64,000 bases of DNA from Paraburkholderia silvatlantica (GCF_003096715.1 NZ_QEOL01000026.1:62001-126000); one strand, 5' to 3'. Numbered from the stretch's first letter, positions 24,811 through 33,983 are shown. Translations and numbers: made by a program. Notes: a model not told the origin generated them from the letters alone.

Positions 24811-26445
24811 ATGAAAGAAAACAAACTGTTGCGAGCTGCCCGATTGACGTCTCTCGTGGCGCTCGCAGCGGCATCGATTGCCGGGGCCCCGCTCGCGCAC
24901 GCCGCGCAAAGCATTCCGAACAAGACGCTCGTCTACTGCTCGGAAGGCAGCCCCGCTGGCTTCGACCCCGCCCAGTACACGACCGGCACCGACTTCACCG
25001 CGAACACGTTTACTGTCTACAACCGCCTCGTCGAGTTCGAGCGCGGCGGCACCAAGGTCGAACCGGGCCTCGCCCAGTCGTGGGACGTTTCCCCGGACGG
25101 CAAGACCTACACGTTCCATCTGCGTCATGGCGTGAAGTTCCAGACCACCGCGTTCTTCAAGCCCACGCGCGAATTCAATGCGGACGACGTCGTGTTCTCG
25201 TTCGAGCGCATGCTCGACCCGAACAATGCGTTCCGCAAGGCCTACCCGGTGTCGTTCCCGTACTTCACCGACATGGGCCTCGACAAGCTGATCGCGAAGG
25301 TCGAAAAGGTCGATCCGTACACGGTCAAGTTCACACTGAACGAGCCGAACGCGCCGTTCATCCAGAACATGGCGATGGAATTCGCCTCGATCCTTTCGGC
25401 TGAATACGCGGATCAACTGATGAAGGCCGGCAAGGCCGCCGACATCAACCAGTTCCCGGTCGGCACGGGTCCGTTCATCTTCAAGAGCTATACGAAGGAC
25501 GCGACGATCCGCTACGACGGCAATCCCGACTACTGGAAGCCGGGCGCCGTGAAGCTCTCCAAGCTGATCTTCTCGATCACGCCGGACGCCAGCGTGCGCG
25601 TGCAGAAGATCAAGCGCGACGAATGCCAGGTGATGAGCTATCCGCGTCCCGCCGACATCGCGCCGCTGAAGGCCGAGCCGAACATCGCGATGCCGTCGCA
25701 GCCGGGCTTCAACCTGGGCTACCTGTCGTACAACGTCACGCATAAGCCGCTCGACAACGCCGATGTGCGCCACGCGCTCGACATGGCGATCAACAAGAAG
25801 GCGATCATCGACTCGGTGTACCAGGGTGCGGGCCAGCTCGCGACCAACCCGATGCCGCCGACCCAGTGGTCCTACTACAAGAACCTGCCGGCCAATGCGT
25901 ACGATCCGGAAAAGGCCAAGGCGCTGCTCGCCAAGGCCGGTCTCTCGAGCGGCTTCGAAATCACGCTGTGGGCCATGCCCGTGCAGCGCGCCTACAACCC
26001 GAACGCACGCCTGATGGCCGAAATGATCCAGGCCGACTGGGCGAAGATCGGCGTGAAGGCGAAGATCGTCACGTATGAGTGGGGCGAGTACATCAAGCGC
26101 GCGCACGCCGGCGAAGACGATTCGATGCTGATCGGCTGGACGGGCGACAACGGCGACCCCGACAACTGGCTCGGCACGCTGCTCGGCTGCGAAGCCGTGA
26201 ACGGCAACAACTTCGGCAAGTGGTGCTACAAGCCGTTCGACGACCTGATCCAGAAGGGCCGTCAGACCTCGGACGTGGCGCAGCGCACAAAGTACTACCA
26301 GCAGGCGCAGCAGATTTTCGCGCAGCAACTGCCGTTCTCGCCGATCGCTCACTCGACCGTCTACCAGCCGGTCAGCAAGAAGGTGACCGACATGCGCATC
26401 GAACCGCTCGGCTACGCGCGCTTCGACGGCGTGGGCATGCAGTAA
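24811..26445 (+). CDS. dppA: dipeptide ABC transporter substrate-binding protein
   Basis: 544 aa. Signal peptide at 1-32 (ARLTSLVALAAASIAGAPLAHA, quoted in part, cleavage after AHA). SBP family 5 domain: KTLVYCSEGSPAGFDPAQYT, the ADDVVFSFERM segment, and NPDYWKPGAVKL are close to DppA, the periplasmic dipeptide receptor. It delivers peptides to DppBC for import. The start has GGAGG 6 nt upstream. A stable hairpin in the following 129-bp gap separates it from dppB, a layout that usually lets the binding protein be made in excess. Ligand (dipeptide, haem or other peptides) is not proven by sequence. Confidence 0.93.
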   Translation: MKENKLLRAARLTSLVALAAASIAGAPLAHAAQSIPNKTLVYCSEGSPAGFDPAQYTTGTDFTANTFTVYNRLVEFERGGTKVEPGLAQSWDVSPDGKTYTFHLRHGVKFQTTAFFKPTREFNADDVVFSFERMLDPNNAFRKAYPVSFPYFTDMGLDKLIAKVEKVDPYTVKFTLNEPNAPFIQNMAMEFASILSAEYADQLMKAGKAADINQFPVGTGPFIFKSYTKDATIRYDGNPDYWKPGAVKLSKLIFSITPDASVRVQKIKRDECQVMSYPRPADIAPLKAEPNIAMPSQPGFNLGYLSYNVTHKPLDNADVRHALDMAINKKAIIDSVYQGAGQLATNPMPPTQWSYYKNLPANAYDPEKAKALLAKAGLSSGFEITLWAMPVQRAYNPNARLMAEMIQADWAKIGVKAKIVTYEWGEYIKRAHAGEDDSMLIGWTGDNGDPDNWLGTLLGCEAVNGNNFGKWCYKPFDDLIQKGRQTSDVAQRTKYYQQAQQIFAQQLPFSPIAHSTVYQPVSKKVTDMRIEPLGYARFDGVGMQ

Positions 26446-26506
26446 CGATAATCGGGTAAGACTTTCCGCTCGGTCCGCACATCAGCCAGGACCGGCGGAA
26501 AATGGT

Positions 26507-26539
26507 CCGGCGACCGGGGTCACGAGCCCCTGTCGCCGG
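26507..26539 (+). promoter_or_regulatory. stable intercistronic stem-loop between dppA and dppB
   Basis: CCGGCGAC (26507-26514) pairs with GTCGCCGG (26532-26539), with an internal GGGG/CCCC stem. No T-run follows, so it is unlikely to be a full terminator and more likely protects the upstream mRNA 3' end or attenuates. Confidence 0.6.
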
Positions 26540-26574
26540 TTGCGTTTCATTTCAAGCTTTTGGGGGAACACCAC

Positions 26575-27588
26575 ATGTTCCGCTTCGTATTGCGCCGCAT
26601 CGGCATGGTCATACCCACGTTCATCGGTATCACCATCCTTGCGTTCGCACTCATCCACCTGATTCCGGGCGACCCCATCGAAGTGATGATGGGCGAGCGC
26701 GGCGTCGATCCGCAAATGCACGCCGAGGCGATGCACCGCCTGGGGCTCGACGAGCCCCTGCCGATGCAGTATGTCCACTACGTCTGGCACGCCGTGCACG
26801 GCAATCTCGGCACCTCGATCATCACCAACACGAGCGTGATGGGCGAGTTTCTCGCGCGCTTTCCCGCCACCGTCGAGCTGTCGGTCTGCGCGCTCATTTT
26901 CGCGCTCGCGATCGGCCTGCCCGCCGGCGTGTTCGCGGCGCTGCGGCGCGGCACCGTCGTCGATCACGGCGTCATGGGCACCGCGCTCACCGGCTACTCC
27001 ATGCCGATCTTCTGGTGGGGGCTCATCCTCATCATGGTGTTCTCGTCGAAGCTCGGCTGGACGCCCGTGTCGGGACGCATCGCGGTGGAATTCGACATTC
27101 CGCACGTGACCGGCTTCATGCTGATCGACTCGCTCCTGCCCGGCACCGACGAAGGCGCGTTCAGGTCGGTGCTGAGCCACCTGATCCTGCCGGCCATCGT
27201 GCTCGGCACGATTCCGCTCGCCGTCGTTGCGCGCATGACGCGCTCTTCCATGCTCGAAGTGCTGCGCGAGGACTACATCCGCACGGCGCGCGCCAAGGGC
27301 CTTTCGCCCGTGCGCGTGATCGTCGTGCACGCGCTGCGCAACGCGCTCATCCCCGTGGTGACCGTGATCGGCCTGCAGGTCGGCACGCTGCTCGCGGGCG
27401 CGGTGCTCACCGAAACGCTGTTCTCCTGGCCCGGCATCGGCAAATGGCTGATCGACGCGATCAGCCGGCGCGACTATCCGGTGGTGCAAGGCGGCATTCT
27501 CATGATCGCGACGCTCGTGATCGTCGTGAACCTGTTCGTCGATCTGCTGTACGGCGTGCTCAACCCGCGCATTCGACATACGAGGTAA
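26575..27588 (+). CDS. dppB: dipeptide ABC transporter permease DppB
   Basis: 337 aa from the ATG giving MFRFVLRRIGMVIPTF, with GGGGGA upstream. Six membrane helices; the N-terminal RRIGMVIPTFIGITILAF is the usual permease start. The EAA loop (EVLREDYIRTARAKGLSPVRV, quoted in part) docks on DppD/DppF. It forms the translocation channel with DppC. It belongs to the dppABCDF operon. Confidence 0.95.
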   Translation: MFRFVLRRIGMVIPTFIGITILAFALIHLIPGDPIEVMMGERGVDPQMHAEAMHRLGLDEPLPMQYVHYVWHAVHGNLGTSIITNTSVMGEFLARFPATVELSVCALIFALAIGLPAGVFAALRRGTVVDHGVMGTALTGYSMPIFWWGLILIMVFSSKLGWTPVSGRIAVEFDIPHVTGFMLIDSLLPGTDEGAFRSVLSHLILPAIVLGTIPLAVVARMTRSSMLEVLREDYIRTARAKGLSPVRVIVVHALRNALIPVVTVIGLQVGTLLAGAVLTETLFSWPGIGKWLIDAISRRDYPVVQGGILMIATLVIVVNLFVDLLYGVLNPRIRHTR

Positions 27589-27642
27589 GCGAGCCATGAC
27601 CATGCAAACCCCGCAACACACCATTCAAAACGAGGAGGCATG

Positions 27643-28560
27643 ATGGCTGACATTCAGAACACCGTGCCTCGCGCCGTCACGCCGCCTTCGGGCCGCGCGC
27701 TCGTGCTGCGCGAATTCTGGGCGAACTTCTCGCGCAACAAGGGCGCCGTGGGCGCCGGCGTGATCGTGCTCGCGCTCATCTTCATCGCTATCTTCGCGCC
27801 GCTCATCGCGCCGCACAGCCCCATCGAGCAATACCGCGACTACGTGAAGATTCCGCCCGCGTGGCTCGACGGCGGCAACTGGAAGTTCATTCTCGGCACC
27901 GACGAAGCGGGCCGCGACATCCTCTCGCGTCTCATGTACGGCGCGCGGCTTTCGCTGTGGATCGGCTGCGTCTCGGTGCTGCTCGCGCTGATTCCGGGCA
28001 TCGTGCTCGGGCTCGTGGCTGCGTTCTTCGAGAAGTGGGCCGATACGCCCATCATGCGTCTCATGGACGTGTTGCTCGCGCTGCCCTCGCTGCTGCTCGC
28101 GGTAGCCGTGGTCGCGATCATCGGTCCTGGGCTCACGAACACCATGCTCGCCATCGCGATCGTGGCGCTGCCCGGCTACGTGCGTCTCACGCGCGGTTCG
28201 GCGCTGGGCGAACTGCACAAGGAGTATGTGACCGCTTCGCGGGTGGCCGGTGCCGGCACGCTGCGCCTGATGTTCTCGCAGGTGCTGCCCAACTGTACGG
28301 CCCCGCTCATCGTGCAGGCGACGCTCGGTTTTTCCTCGGCGATTCTCGACGCCGCCGCGCTCGGCTTCCTCGGCCTCGGCGTGCAGCCGCCGCGTGCGGA
28401 GTGGGGCGCGATGCTCGCCTCGGCGCGCGACTATATCGACAGCGCATGGTGGATCGTCACGATGCCGGGTCTGTCCATCCTCATTTCGGTCCTCGCGATC
28501 AACCTGCTCGGCGACGGGCTGCGCGACGCGCTCGATCCCAAGCTCAAGCGGATGGCCTGA
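27643..28560 (+). CDS. dppC: dipeptide ABC transporter permease DppC
   Basis: 305 aa from the second of two adjacent ATGs; the AGGAGG site is 4 nt before it and only 1 nt before the first. BPD_transp permease with an N-terminal OppC-type helix (GAVGAGVIVLALIFIAIFAPLIAP, quoted in part). The EAA motif is LGELHKEYVTASRVAGAGT, and GLGVQPPRAEWGAMLA is typical of DppC/OppC. Partner of DppB. A 15-codon frame (27596-27643) ends on its start codon; see the findings. Confidence 0.95.
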   Translation: MADIQNTVPRAVTPPSGRALVLREFWANFSRNKGAVGAGVIVLALIFIAIFAPLIAPHSPIEQYRDYVKIPPAWLDGGNWKFILGTDEAGRDILSRLMYGARLSLWIGCVSVLLALIPGIVLGLVAAFFEKWADTPIMRLMDVLLALPSLLLAVAVVAIIGPGLTNTMLAIAIVALPGYVRLTRGSALGELHKEYVTASRVAGAGTLRLMFSQVLPNCTAPLIVQATLGFSSAILDAAALGFLGLGVQPPRAEWGAMLASARDYIDSAWWIVTMPGLSILISVLAINLLGDGLRDALDPKLKRMA

Positions 28561-28561
28561 C

Positions 28562-29572
28562 ATGAACAAAGAACTTTTGAGCATCCGCAATCTGGCGGTG
28601 AACTTCAACGGCCTGCCCGCCGTGGACCGCGTGAATCTGTCGGTCGCGCCGGGCGAAGTGCTCGGCATCGTCGGCGAATCGGGCTCGGGCAAGAGCGTGA
28701 CGATGATGGCGCTGATGGGCCTCATCGACGCCCCCGGCAAGGTAAGCGCCGACTCGATCACGTTCGACGGCCGCGATCTGCTGGGCGCCACCGGCAAGGA
28801 GCGCCGCAGCATCGTCGGCAAGGACATCGCCATGGTGTTCCAGGACGCGCTCACGAGCCTGAACCCGAGCTATACCGTCGGCTATCAGATCAAGGAAGTG
28901 CTGAAGCTGCACGAAGGCCTGCGCGGCTCGGCGCTGCATGCGCGAGCTTTGGAACTGCTCGACCAGGTGGGCATTCCCGACGCGAAGAACCGCATCGACA
29001 ACTTCCCGCACCAGATGTCGGGCGGCATGAACCAGCGCGTGATGATCGCGATGGCCGTGGCCTGCAACCCGAAGCTGCTGATCGCCGACGAGCCCACCAC
29101 GGCGCTCGACGTGACGATCCAGGCGCAGATCATGGAACTGCTCGTGCGTCTGCAGAAGGAGCGCGGCATGGCGCTCGTGCTGATCTCGCACGATCTGGCC
29201 GTGGTGTCCGAAGTCGCGCAGCGCGTGGCTGTCATGTACGCGGGCGAGATCATCGAAACGAACCGCGTGCCGGACATCTTTTCGCGTCCGCATCATCCGT
29301 ACACGGAAGCGCTGCTCGCGGCGATTCCCGAGCACAACAAGGGGGCGGTGCGTCTCGCCGCGCTGCCCGGCATGGTGCCCGGCCGCGACGACCGGCCGGG
29401 CGGCTGTCTTTTCGCGCCGCGCTGCAAGTATGTGGTGGACGACTGCATGAAGGCGCGGCCCGCGCTCGACGCGGTGACCGACCGCCTCGACCCGGGCGGC
29501 GGCCATGCGCAAGTGCGCTGCATCAAGCCGCTGAATGCGGCGCTGACTCAATCCAGCGGAGGCGCGCGATGA
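28562..29572 (+). CDS. dppD: dipeptide ABC transporter ATP-binding protein DppD
   Basis: 336 aa starting at the ATG 1 bp after the dppC stop. Walker A (GESGSGKS, about 37), the signature region HQMSGGMNQRVMIAMA, Walker B (LLIADEPTTALDVT), and the C-terminal oligopeptide-transporter domain with Cys-rich GGCLFAPRCKYVVDDC (4Fe-4S-type Cys in this subfamily). Hydrolyses ATP together with DppF to drive import. Confidence 0.96.
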   Translation: MNKELLSIRNLAVNFNGLPAVDRVNLSVAPGEVLGIVGESGSGKSVTMMALMGLIDAPGKVSADSITFDGRDLLGATGKERRSIVGKDIAMVFQDALTSLNPSYTVGYQIKEVLKLHEGLRGSALHARALELLDQVGIPDAKNRIDNFPHQMSGGMNQRVMIAMAVACNPKLLIADEPTTALDVTIQAQIMELLVRLQKERGMALVLISHDLAVVSEVAQRVAVMYAGEIIETNRVPDIFSRPHHPYTEALLAAIPEHNKGAVRLAALPGMVPGRDDRPGGCLFAPRCKYVVDDCMKARPALDAVTDRLDPGGGHAQVRCIKPLNAALTQSSGGAR

Positions 29573-30603
29573 ACGCAGTCCGGCAACACGCGGCTCATCA
29601 GGACCATCAGGACGATAAGGTTCTCATCGCCGACGATCTCAAGAAGCATTACACCGTCAAGCGCGGCATGTTCGGCTCGGGCACCGTGAAGGCGCTCAAT
29701 GGCGTGTCGTTCTCGCTCACGCGCGGGCGCACGCTCGCCGTGGTGGGCGAGTCCGGCTGCGGCAAATCGACGCTCGCGCGCCAGCTCACGATGATCGAGC
29801 CGCCGACCGCGGGCAAGCTGACCATCGACGGCGAGGACGTTGCGCACGCAAACGCCGCGAAGATCGCCGCGCTGCGCCGCCGCGTGCAGATGGTGTTCCA
29901 GAACCCGTTCGCCTCGCTCAATCCGCGCAAGACCGTGGAGCAGACGCTCGGCGAGCCGCTCGCCATCAACACGCGGCTCACGGCGAGCGAGCGCGCGGAC
30001 CGCATCGCGCACATGATGCGCATCGTCGGCCTGCGGCCCGAGCACGCCAAGCGCTATCCGCACATGTTCTCGGGCGGCCAGCGCCAGCGCGTGGCGATCG
30101 CGCGCGCCATGATTCTCGACCCGCAGATCGTCGTGGCCGACGAGCCGGTTTCCGCGCTCGACGTCTCGATCCAGGCGCAGATTCTGAACCTGTTCATGGA
30201 CTTGCAGGAGCAGTTCCGCACGAGCTACGTGTTCATCTCGCATAACCTGGCCGTGGTCGAGCACATTGCCGACGACGTGATGGTGATGTATCTGGGCGGC
30301 GTGGCGGAACTCGGCGACAAGCACACGGTCATCTCGCGGCCGCGCCATCCGTACACGCGTTCGCTGCTCTCGGCCACGCCCGCGATCTTCGAAGCGGACC
30401 GCCGCGTGAAGATCAAGCTCGAGGGCGAATTGCCTTCGCCGCTCAACCCGCCGTCCGGTTGCACGTTCCACCAACGTTGTCCATACGCGATCGACAGGTG
30501 TCGTAAGGAAGTGCCTGCACTTCGCGAAGTGGACGGCCGTCAGGTATCCTGCCATCGTGCAGAGGAGGTGGGGGAAGAGGATGGGCGGCCCATGCCGGCC
30601 TGA
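29569..30603 (+). CDS. dppF: dipeptide ABC transporter ATP-binding protein DppF
   Basis: 344 aa, overlapping dppD by 4 bp (ATGA). Walker A (GESGCGKS), FQNPFASLNPRKTVEQ, signature HMFSGGQRQRVAIARA, Walker B (IVVADEPVSALDVS), and the C-terminal PPSGCTFHQRCPYAIDRC Cys motif. Second ATPase subunit of the dipeptide importer. The last 23 bp overlap the start of the TraB/GumN gene. Confidence 0.95.
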   Translation: MNAVRQHAAHQDHQDDKVLIADDLKKHYTVKRGMFGSGTVKALNGVSFSLTRGRTLAVVGESGCGKSTLARQLTMIEPPTAGKLTIDGEDVAHANAAKIAALRRRVQMVFQNPFASLNPRKTVEQTLGEPLAINTRLTASERADRIAHMMRIVGLRPEHAKRYPHMFSGGQRQRVAIARAMILDPQIVVADEPVSALDVSIQAQILNLFMDLQEQFRTSYVFISHNLAVVEHIADDVMVMYLGGVAELGDKHTVISRPRHPYTRSLLSATPAIFEADRRVKIKLEGELPSPLNPPSGCTFHQRCPYAIDRCRKEVPALREVDGRQVSCHRAEEVGEEDGRPMPA

Positions 30604-31927
30604 AGCGACGGCGGCGCGTCGTTTGATTGCTGCGCGCCGCCAGTTGACGGGCGGCCGTCGCGCCGCCTTTTTCACTGGTTTTTCCACCGTTTTCTGCGCC
30701 GCTCTTTCCATCATTCCGGCAGCCGCTCTTGCCGTGGTTGCCGGGCTGTATACGGCTGGTCGTGTGACATTCGGTGTAGCTTCGGGTTTGGCAGTGGCAG
30801 TTGCGGTGGCGTTGCGTGCGGCGTTGAAGACGGCGTCGGGCGGGGCGCTGCGCGCAGCGCCGCACTTGCTGGCGCTGGCGCTGGCGATCGCGCTCGGCGC
30901 GCTCGCAGGCGCTTCGGGCCCGGCGTTCGCTGGCGGCGCCGTCGCCAACACGCCCGGGGTGCACCCGGCCGTGCCCATGCCGCCAAGGGCTGCGCGCGGC
31001 GCCAACGGCGGCATTCCCGGCTTTCACGCTGCGCCCGCTGTGCCGAGCTACGCGTCGGGCACGACGGCTGGCGGCCCGGTGCGCACCCAGCCTGCGCGCA
31101 TGCCGTTCTACGTCGCCACGCGCGGCAATCTCACGATCTATCTGCTCGGCACGCTGCATGTGGGCGACCCGGCCGACTACCCGCCCGGCCAGCCGTTTCG
31201 CCCGCAGATTCTCGCGGCGCTCGCCGCGTCGCCCATTCTCGCGCTCGAGCTTTCCCCCGACGATCTGCTCGTTTCCCAGGACGACGTCTCGAAATACGGG
31301 GTGTGCAAACGGCCCTGCCTGCCGGGCCTGTTGCCCGAACCGCTCTGGCAGAAACTCGAGGCGCGCATGCGCGGCAATCCGGAGGCGCTCGCCGAGATCC
31401 GCAAGATGCGGCCGTGGCTCGCCTCGCTGCTCGTGGAAACCTACGATTCGCTGAGCGCCGGCCTGCAGACCGAGTACGGCACCGAGGCGCAGCTGCAGAA
31501 CGTGTTCCTGCGCTGGAAGGGCCGCCGCATCGTCGGGCTGGAGACGCTCGCCGAGCAGATGCGCGCCTTCACGAACCTGAGCCTCGCGCAGCAGCGCGAG
31601 ATGCTCGCGCAGGACCTGGCGCAGACGCCGGCGCAAAACGTATCCGACGTGCAGACGCTTCTGCACCTGTGGCGCGTGGGCGACGCGGACGCGATCGCCG
31701 CGTGGGAATCGGCGCGCACCGAAAAGCTCTCGCACGACGCACGGGTGGCGGCGTCGGTCGACAACCGCATCGTCTACGAGCGCAATCGGCGCTTCGTTTC
31801 GCGCATGCAGCAGTACGTGGCGCCCAACAAACCGCTCTTCGTTGCTGTCGGCGCGCTGCACCTGGGCGGCCCTAAAGGCGTGCTCCAGCTGCTGCGCCAG
31901 CGTGGGTTCAACGTCGACCCGGGTTGA
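30581..31927 (+). CDS. TraB/GumN family protein
   Basis: 448 aa from the ATG with GGGGGAAGAGG directly upstream; a GTG at 30557 would add eight residues. The N-terminus is hydrophobic with several Ala-rich segments up to about residue 120. The TraB/GumN (PF01963) domain then carries TIYLLGTLHVGDP (about 190), a central PFRPQILAALAASPILALELS, and the C-terminal VAVGALHLGGPKGVLQLLRQ. The two GxLHxG motifs are the metal-ligand signatures of this erythromycin esterase-like/Tiki metalloprotease superfamily. Cellular role is unknown. Its stop codon lies in the first unit of a 10-bp tandem repeat. Confidence 0.85.
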   Translation: MGGPCRPEATAARRLIAARRQLTGGRRAAFFTGFSTVFCAALSIIPAAALAVVAGLYTAGRVTFGVASGLAVAVAVALRAALKTASGGALRAAPHLLALALAIALGALAGASGPAFAGGAVANTPGVHPAVPMPPRAARGANGGIPGFHAAPAVPSYASGTTAGGPVRTQPARMPFYVATRGNLTIYLLGTLHVGDPADYPPGQPFRPQILAALAASPILALELSPDDLLVSQDDVSKYGVCKRPCLPGLLPEPLWQKLEARMRGNPEALAEIRKMRPWLASLLVETYDSLSAGLQTEYGTEAQLQNVFLRWKGRRIVGLETLAEQMRAFTNLSLAQQREMLAQDLAQTPAQNVSDVQTLLHLWRVGDADAIAAWESARTEKLSHDARVAASVDNRIVYERNRRFVSRMQQYVAPNKPLFVAVGALHLGGPKGVLQLLRQRGFNVDPG

Positions 31928-31990
31928 ACCGGGTTGGGCCGGGTTGAGCCGGGTTGAGCCGGGTTGAGCCGGGTTGGGCCGGGTTGGGTC
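31921..31990. repeat. 10-bp tandem repeat, seven units
   Basis: Seven head-to-tail copies of GGGTTGrrCC (variants GGGTTGAACC, GGGTTGAGCC, GGGTTGGGCC; the last ends TC). The TGA stop of the TraB/GumN gene is inside unit 1. The unit is not a multiple of three, so copy-number change would alter the gene's 3' end only if unit 1 changed. Confidence 0.9.
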
Positions 31991-32021
31991 ATTCGCGCTC
32001 GCGCGCGGTCTGAATGCAGGC

Positions 32022-32046
32022 AAGCCGGCTTTCGCCGGCTTTTTTT
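32022..32046 (+). terminator. intrinsic terminator after the TraB/GumN gene
   Basis: AAGCCGGC / GCCGGCTT stem with a TTTC loop followed by a long T-run. It ends the rightward transcription just before the convergent DUF979 gene. Confidence 0.85.
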
Positions 32047-32068
32047 ACAACGGCATGCGTACGCGTTG

Positions 32069-33022
32069 TCAAAACCCGAACACATTCAGCAGCACGATAT
32101 TCGCCGCGAGTATGCCGAGCGCCGTGGGCACCTGCACGCGGATCACCGCGTTCTTGTCGGGCAGCTCCAGCAGCGCCGCGGGCACCATGTTGAAGTTCGC
32201 GGCCATCGGCGTCATGAGCGTGCCGCAGTAGCCGGAGAACATGCCGATGGCGGCCATCATCGCCGGATTGACGTGGAACACGCCCACCAGCACCGGCACG
32301 CCCACGCCGCCCGTCATCACCGGAAAGGCGGCGAAGCCGTTGCCCATGATGATCGTGAAGAGCGCCATGCCCACGCAATACACCACGACGGCGACGAAAC
32401 GCACGTCCATGTTGATGTACGACGTCGTGACGTGCGCCACGGCCTTGCCCACGCCCGCGTCCGAGAACACGAGGCCGAGCATGCCGAGCATTTGCGGCAG
32501 GACGGCGGCCCACGAGAGCGCGTCCACGAGGCGGCGCGTTTCCTTCATCGACTGGCCGACGCTGTCGCGCGTGATGAGGCAGGCAATCACGAGCGCGATC
32601 ACGCAGCCAATGCCGAAGCCGATCAGCGTGACGTTCTTCGGGTCGATGAGCGGTGTGCCGCCGAATACGAGATGGCTGGCCGCGAGCGTGAGCACGACGG
32701 TAATGACGGGAATGGTGAGCGCGGGCACGAAGAGCTTGTTGCCCAGCCGTTTCGCGCTCGCCATGCGCGTTTCGAGCGCGAGCACCTTGGGATGGGCGGC
32801 CGTCACGCCGCCGAGACCCGCGATCAGCGCCATGGCGAGCACGAGCACGCCCACGACTTCGGCGGGCAACAGGTCGCCGACGAGAAAGATGAGCGCATAG
32901 AGCAGCCAGAAGCCGCCCGCCGTGAAGCGGCGCGGATGCTCGCGGTCCATCACGATCATGCCGCCGACGATGAGCAGCACGATGCCGAGCAGCCAGAAGA
33001 GCCAGTTGAGGGTGAGTGTCAT
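32069..33022 (-). CDS. DUF979 family membrane protein (putative 5-oxoproline transporter subunit)
   Basis: 317 aa with about nine membrane helices, starting MTLTLNWLFWLLGIVLLIVG. Conserved segments include GNGFAAFPVMTGGVGVPVLV and MMAAIGMFSGYCGTLMTPMAANFN. DUF979 proteins occur next to DUF969 proteins and together look like a two-part secondary transporter. Here both follow the pxpBCA genes on the same strand, so import of 5-oxoproline (pyroglutamate) is the natural inference. It overlaps DUF969 by 4 bp. Confidence 0.85.
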   Translation of the reverse strand: MTLTLNWLFWLLGIVLLIVGGMIVMDREHPRRFTAGGFWLLYALIFLVGDLLPAEVVGVLVLAMALIAGLGGVTAAHPKVLALETRMASAKRLGNKLFVPALTIPVITVVLTLAASHLVFGGTPLIDPKNVTLIGFGIGCVIALVIACLITRDSVGQSMKETRRLVDALSWAAVLPQMLGMLGLVFSDAGVGKAVAHVTTSYINMDVRFVAVVVYCVGMALFTIIMGNGFAAFPVMTGGVGVPVLVGVFHVNPAMMAAIGMFSGYCGTLMTPMAANFNMVPAALLELPDKNAVIRVQVPTALGILAANIVLLNVFGF

Positions 33023-33768
33023 GCTTCGTCTCCTTGTGCACGGTCCGCAGGCGCAGCCTTGGCGTCGCTCGTGCCGCGCATGGCGCCCAGCTCGCGTTCG
33101 AGCTTGCGGTCGAGCAGCCAGAGCCGCGCGCCGTGAATCAGAAACGCGCAGATCGCCGTGGGAATGCCCCAGAAAGCCACGTGGATCGGCTCGACCGACA
33201 CGCCCGCTTCCTTGAGCAGCGTGACCATCAGCACGATCGCGCCGAACGCGACGAAGATGTCCTCGCCGAAGAAGAGGCCCACGTTGTCGGTTGCGGCCGA
33301 GTAGGCGCGCAGCTTGTAGCGCACGGCGTCGGAGAGCTTGCCGAAGCGGTTTTCGGTGGCGCCTTCGGCCATCGGCGCGATGAGCGGGCGCACCATCTGC
33401 GGATGGCCGCCGAGACCCGTCAGGCCGACGGCGGCAGTCAGCTCGCGCACGAGCAGATAGACGATGAGCAGACGCCCGGCGGTAGCCGCCTTGATGCTGC
33501 CGATCCAGATCTGCGCGCGCTCACGCAGGCCGTGGCGCTCCAGCAGCCCGATCACGGCGAGCGGCAGCAGGATGATGAGGGGAATGTTGCGGGTCTTGAT
33601 GAAGCCGGTGCCGATGGCGGCGAGAATCTTCGCGACCGGAAAGCCTCCGGCGAAACCGGTGACGACGGCCGCCGCGGCGACGATCAGCATCGGATTGAAG
33701 CGTAACAGGAAGCCGGCGATGATGACGGCCACGCCGATCAGCGGCCATAAGTTGACGGTGCTCTGCAT
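33019..33768 (-). CDS. DUF969 family membrane protein (putative 5-oxoproline transporter subunit)
   Basis: 249 aa from the ATG giving MQSTVNLWPLIG, with GGAG 8 nt upstream; the frame extends further but without similarity. Membrane helices throughout; conserved GFIKTRNIPLIILLPLAVIG, GGHPQMVRPLIAPMAEGA, and YSAATDNVGLFFGEDIFVA. DUF969 is the constant partner of DUF979. Position after pxpA suggests uptake of the PxpABC substrate. A 215-bp gap with a dyad separates it from pxpA, so it may have its own promoter. Confidence 0.85.
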   Translation of the reverse strand: MQSTVNLWPLIGVAVIIAGFLLRFNPMLIVAAAAVVTGFAGGFPVAKILAAIGTGFIKTRNIPLIILLPLAVIGLLERHGLRERAQIWIGSIKAATAGRLLIVYLLVRELTAAVGLTGLGGHPQMVRPLIAPMAEGATENRFGKLSDAVRYKLRAYSAATDNVGLFFGEDIFVAFGAIVLMVTLLKEAGVSVEPIHVAFWGIPTAICAFLIHGARLWLLDRKLERELGAMRGTSDAKAAPADRAQGDEA

Positions 33769-33841
33769 GTAGATCTCCAAACGTATTGGCTTGTCGTTGA
33801 TTGCCGCGGGTAGCGGCGTTGACTTCGCGGCTCTGATGGCC

Positions 33842-33859
33842 GTTCGTACAACTACGAAC
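33842..33859. promoter_or_regulatory. inverted repeat in the pxpA-DUF969 gap
   Basis: GTTCGT-N6-ACGAAC, perfect 6-bp arms, 74 bp upstream of the DUF969 start. The sequence GTACAACTACG inside it recurs at 33867-33877, 21 bp away (two helical turns), so a dimeric regulator with two sites is plausible. Confidence 0.45.
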
Positions 33860-33983
33860 CTGCTGGGTACAACTACGCCCGGCAAGCTTGCGCTGCCGAG
33901 GGATTGCCTTGTGAAAACCTTCGGTGATACGGCTCGAGCCGCGCGCGGCGCATGCCGCGCGCTTTGCTGCATCAAAGCGTGCG

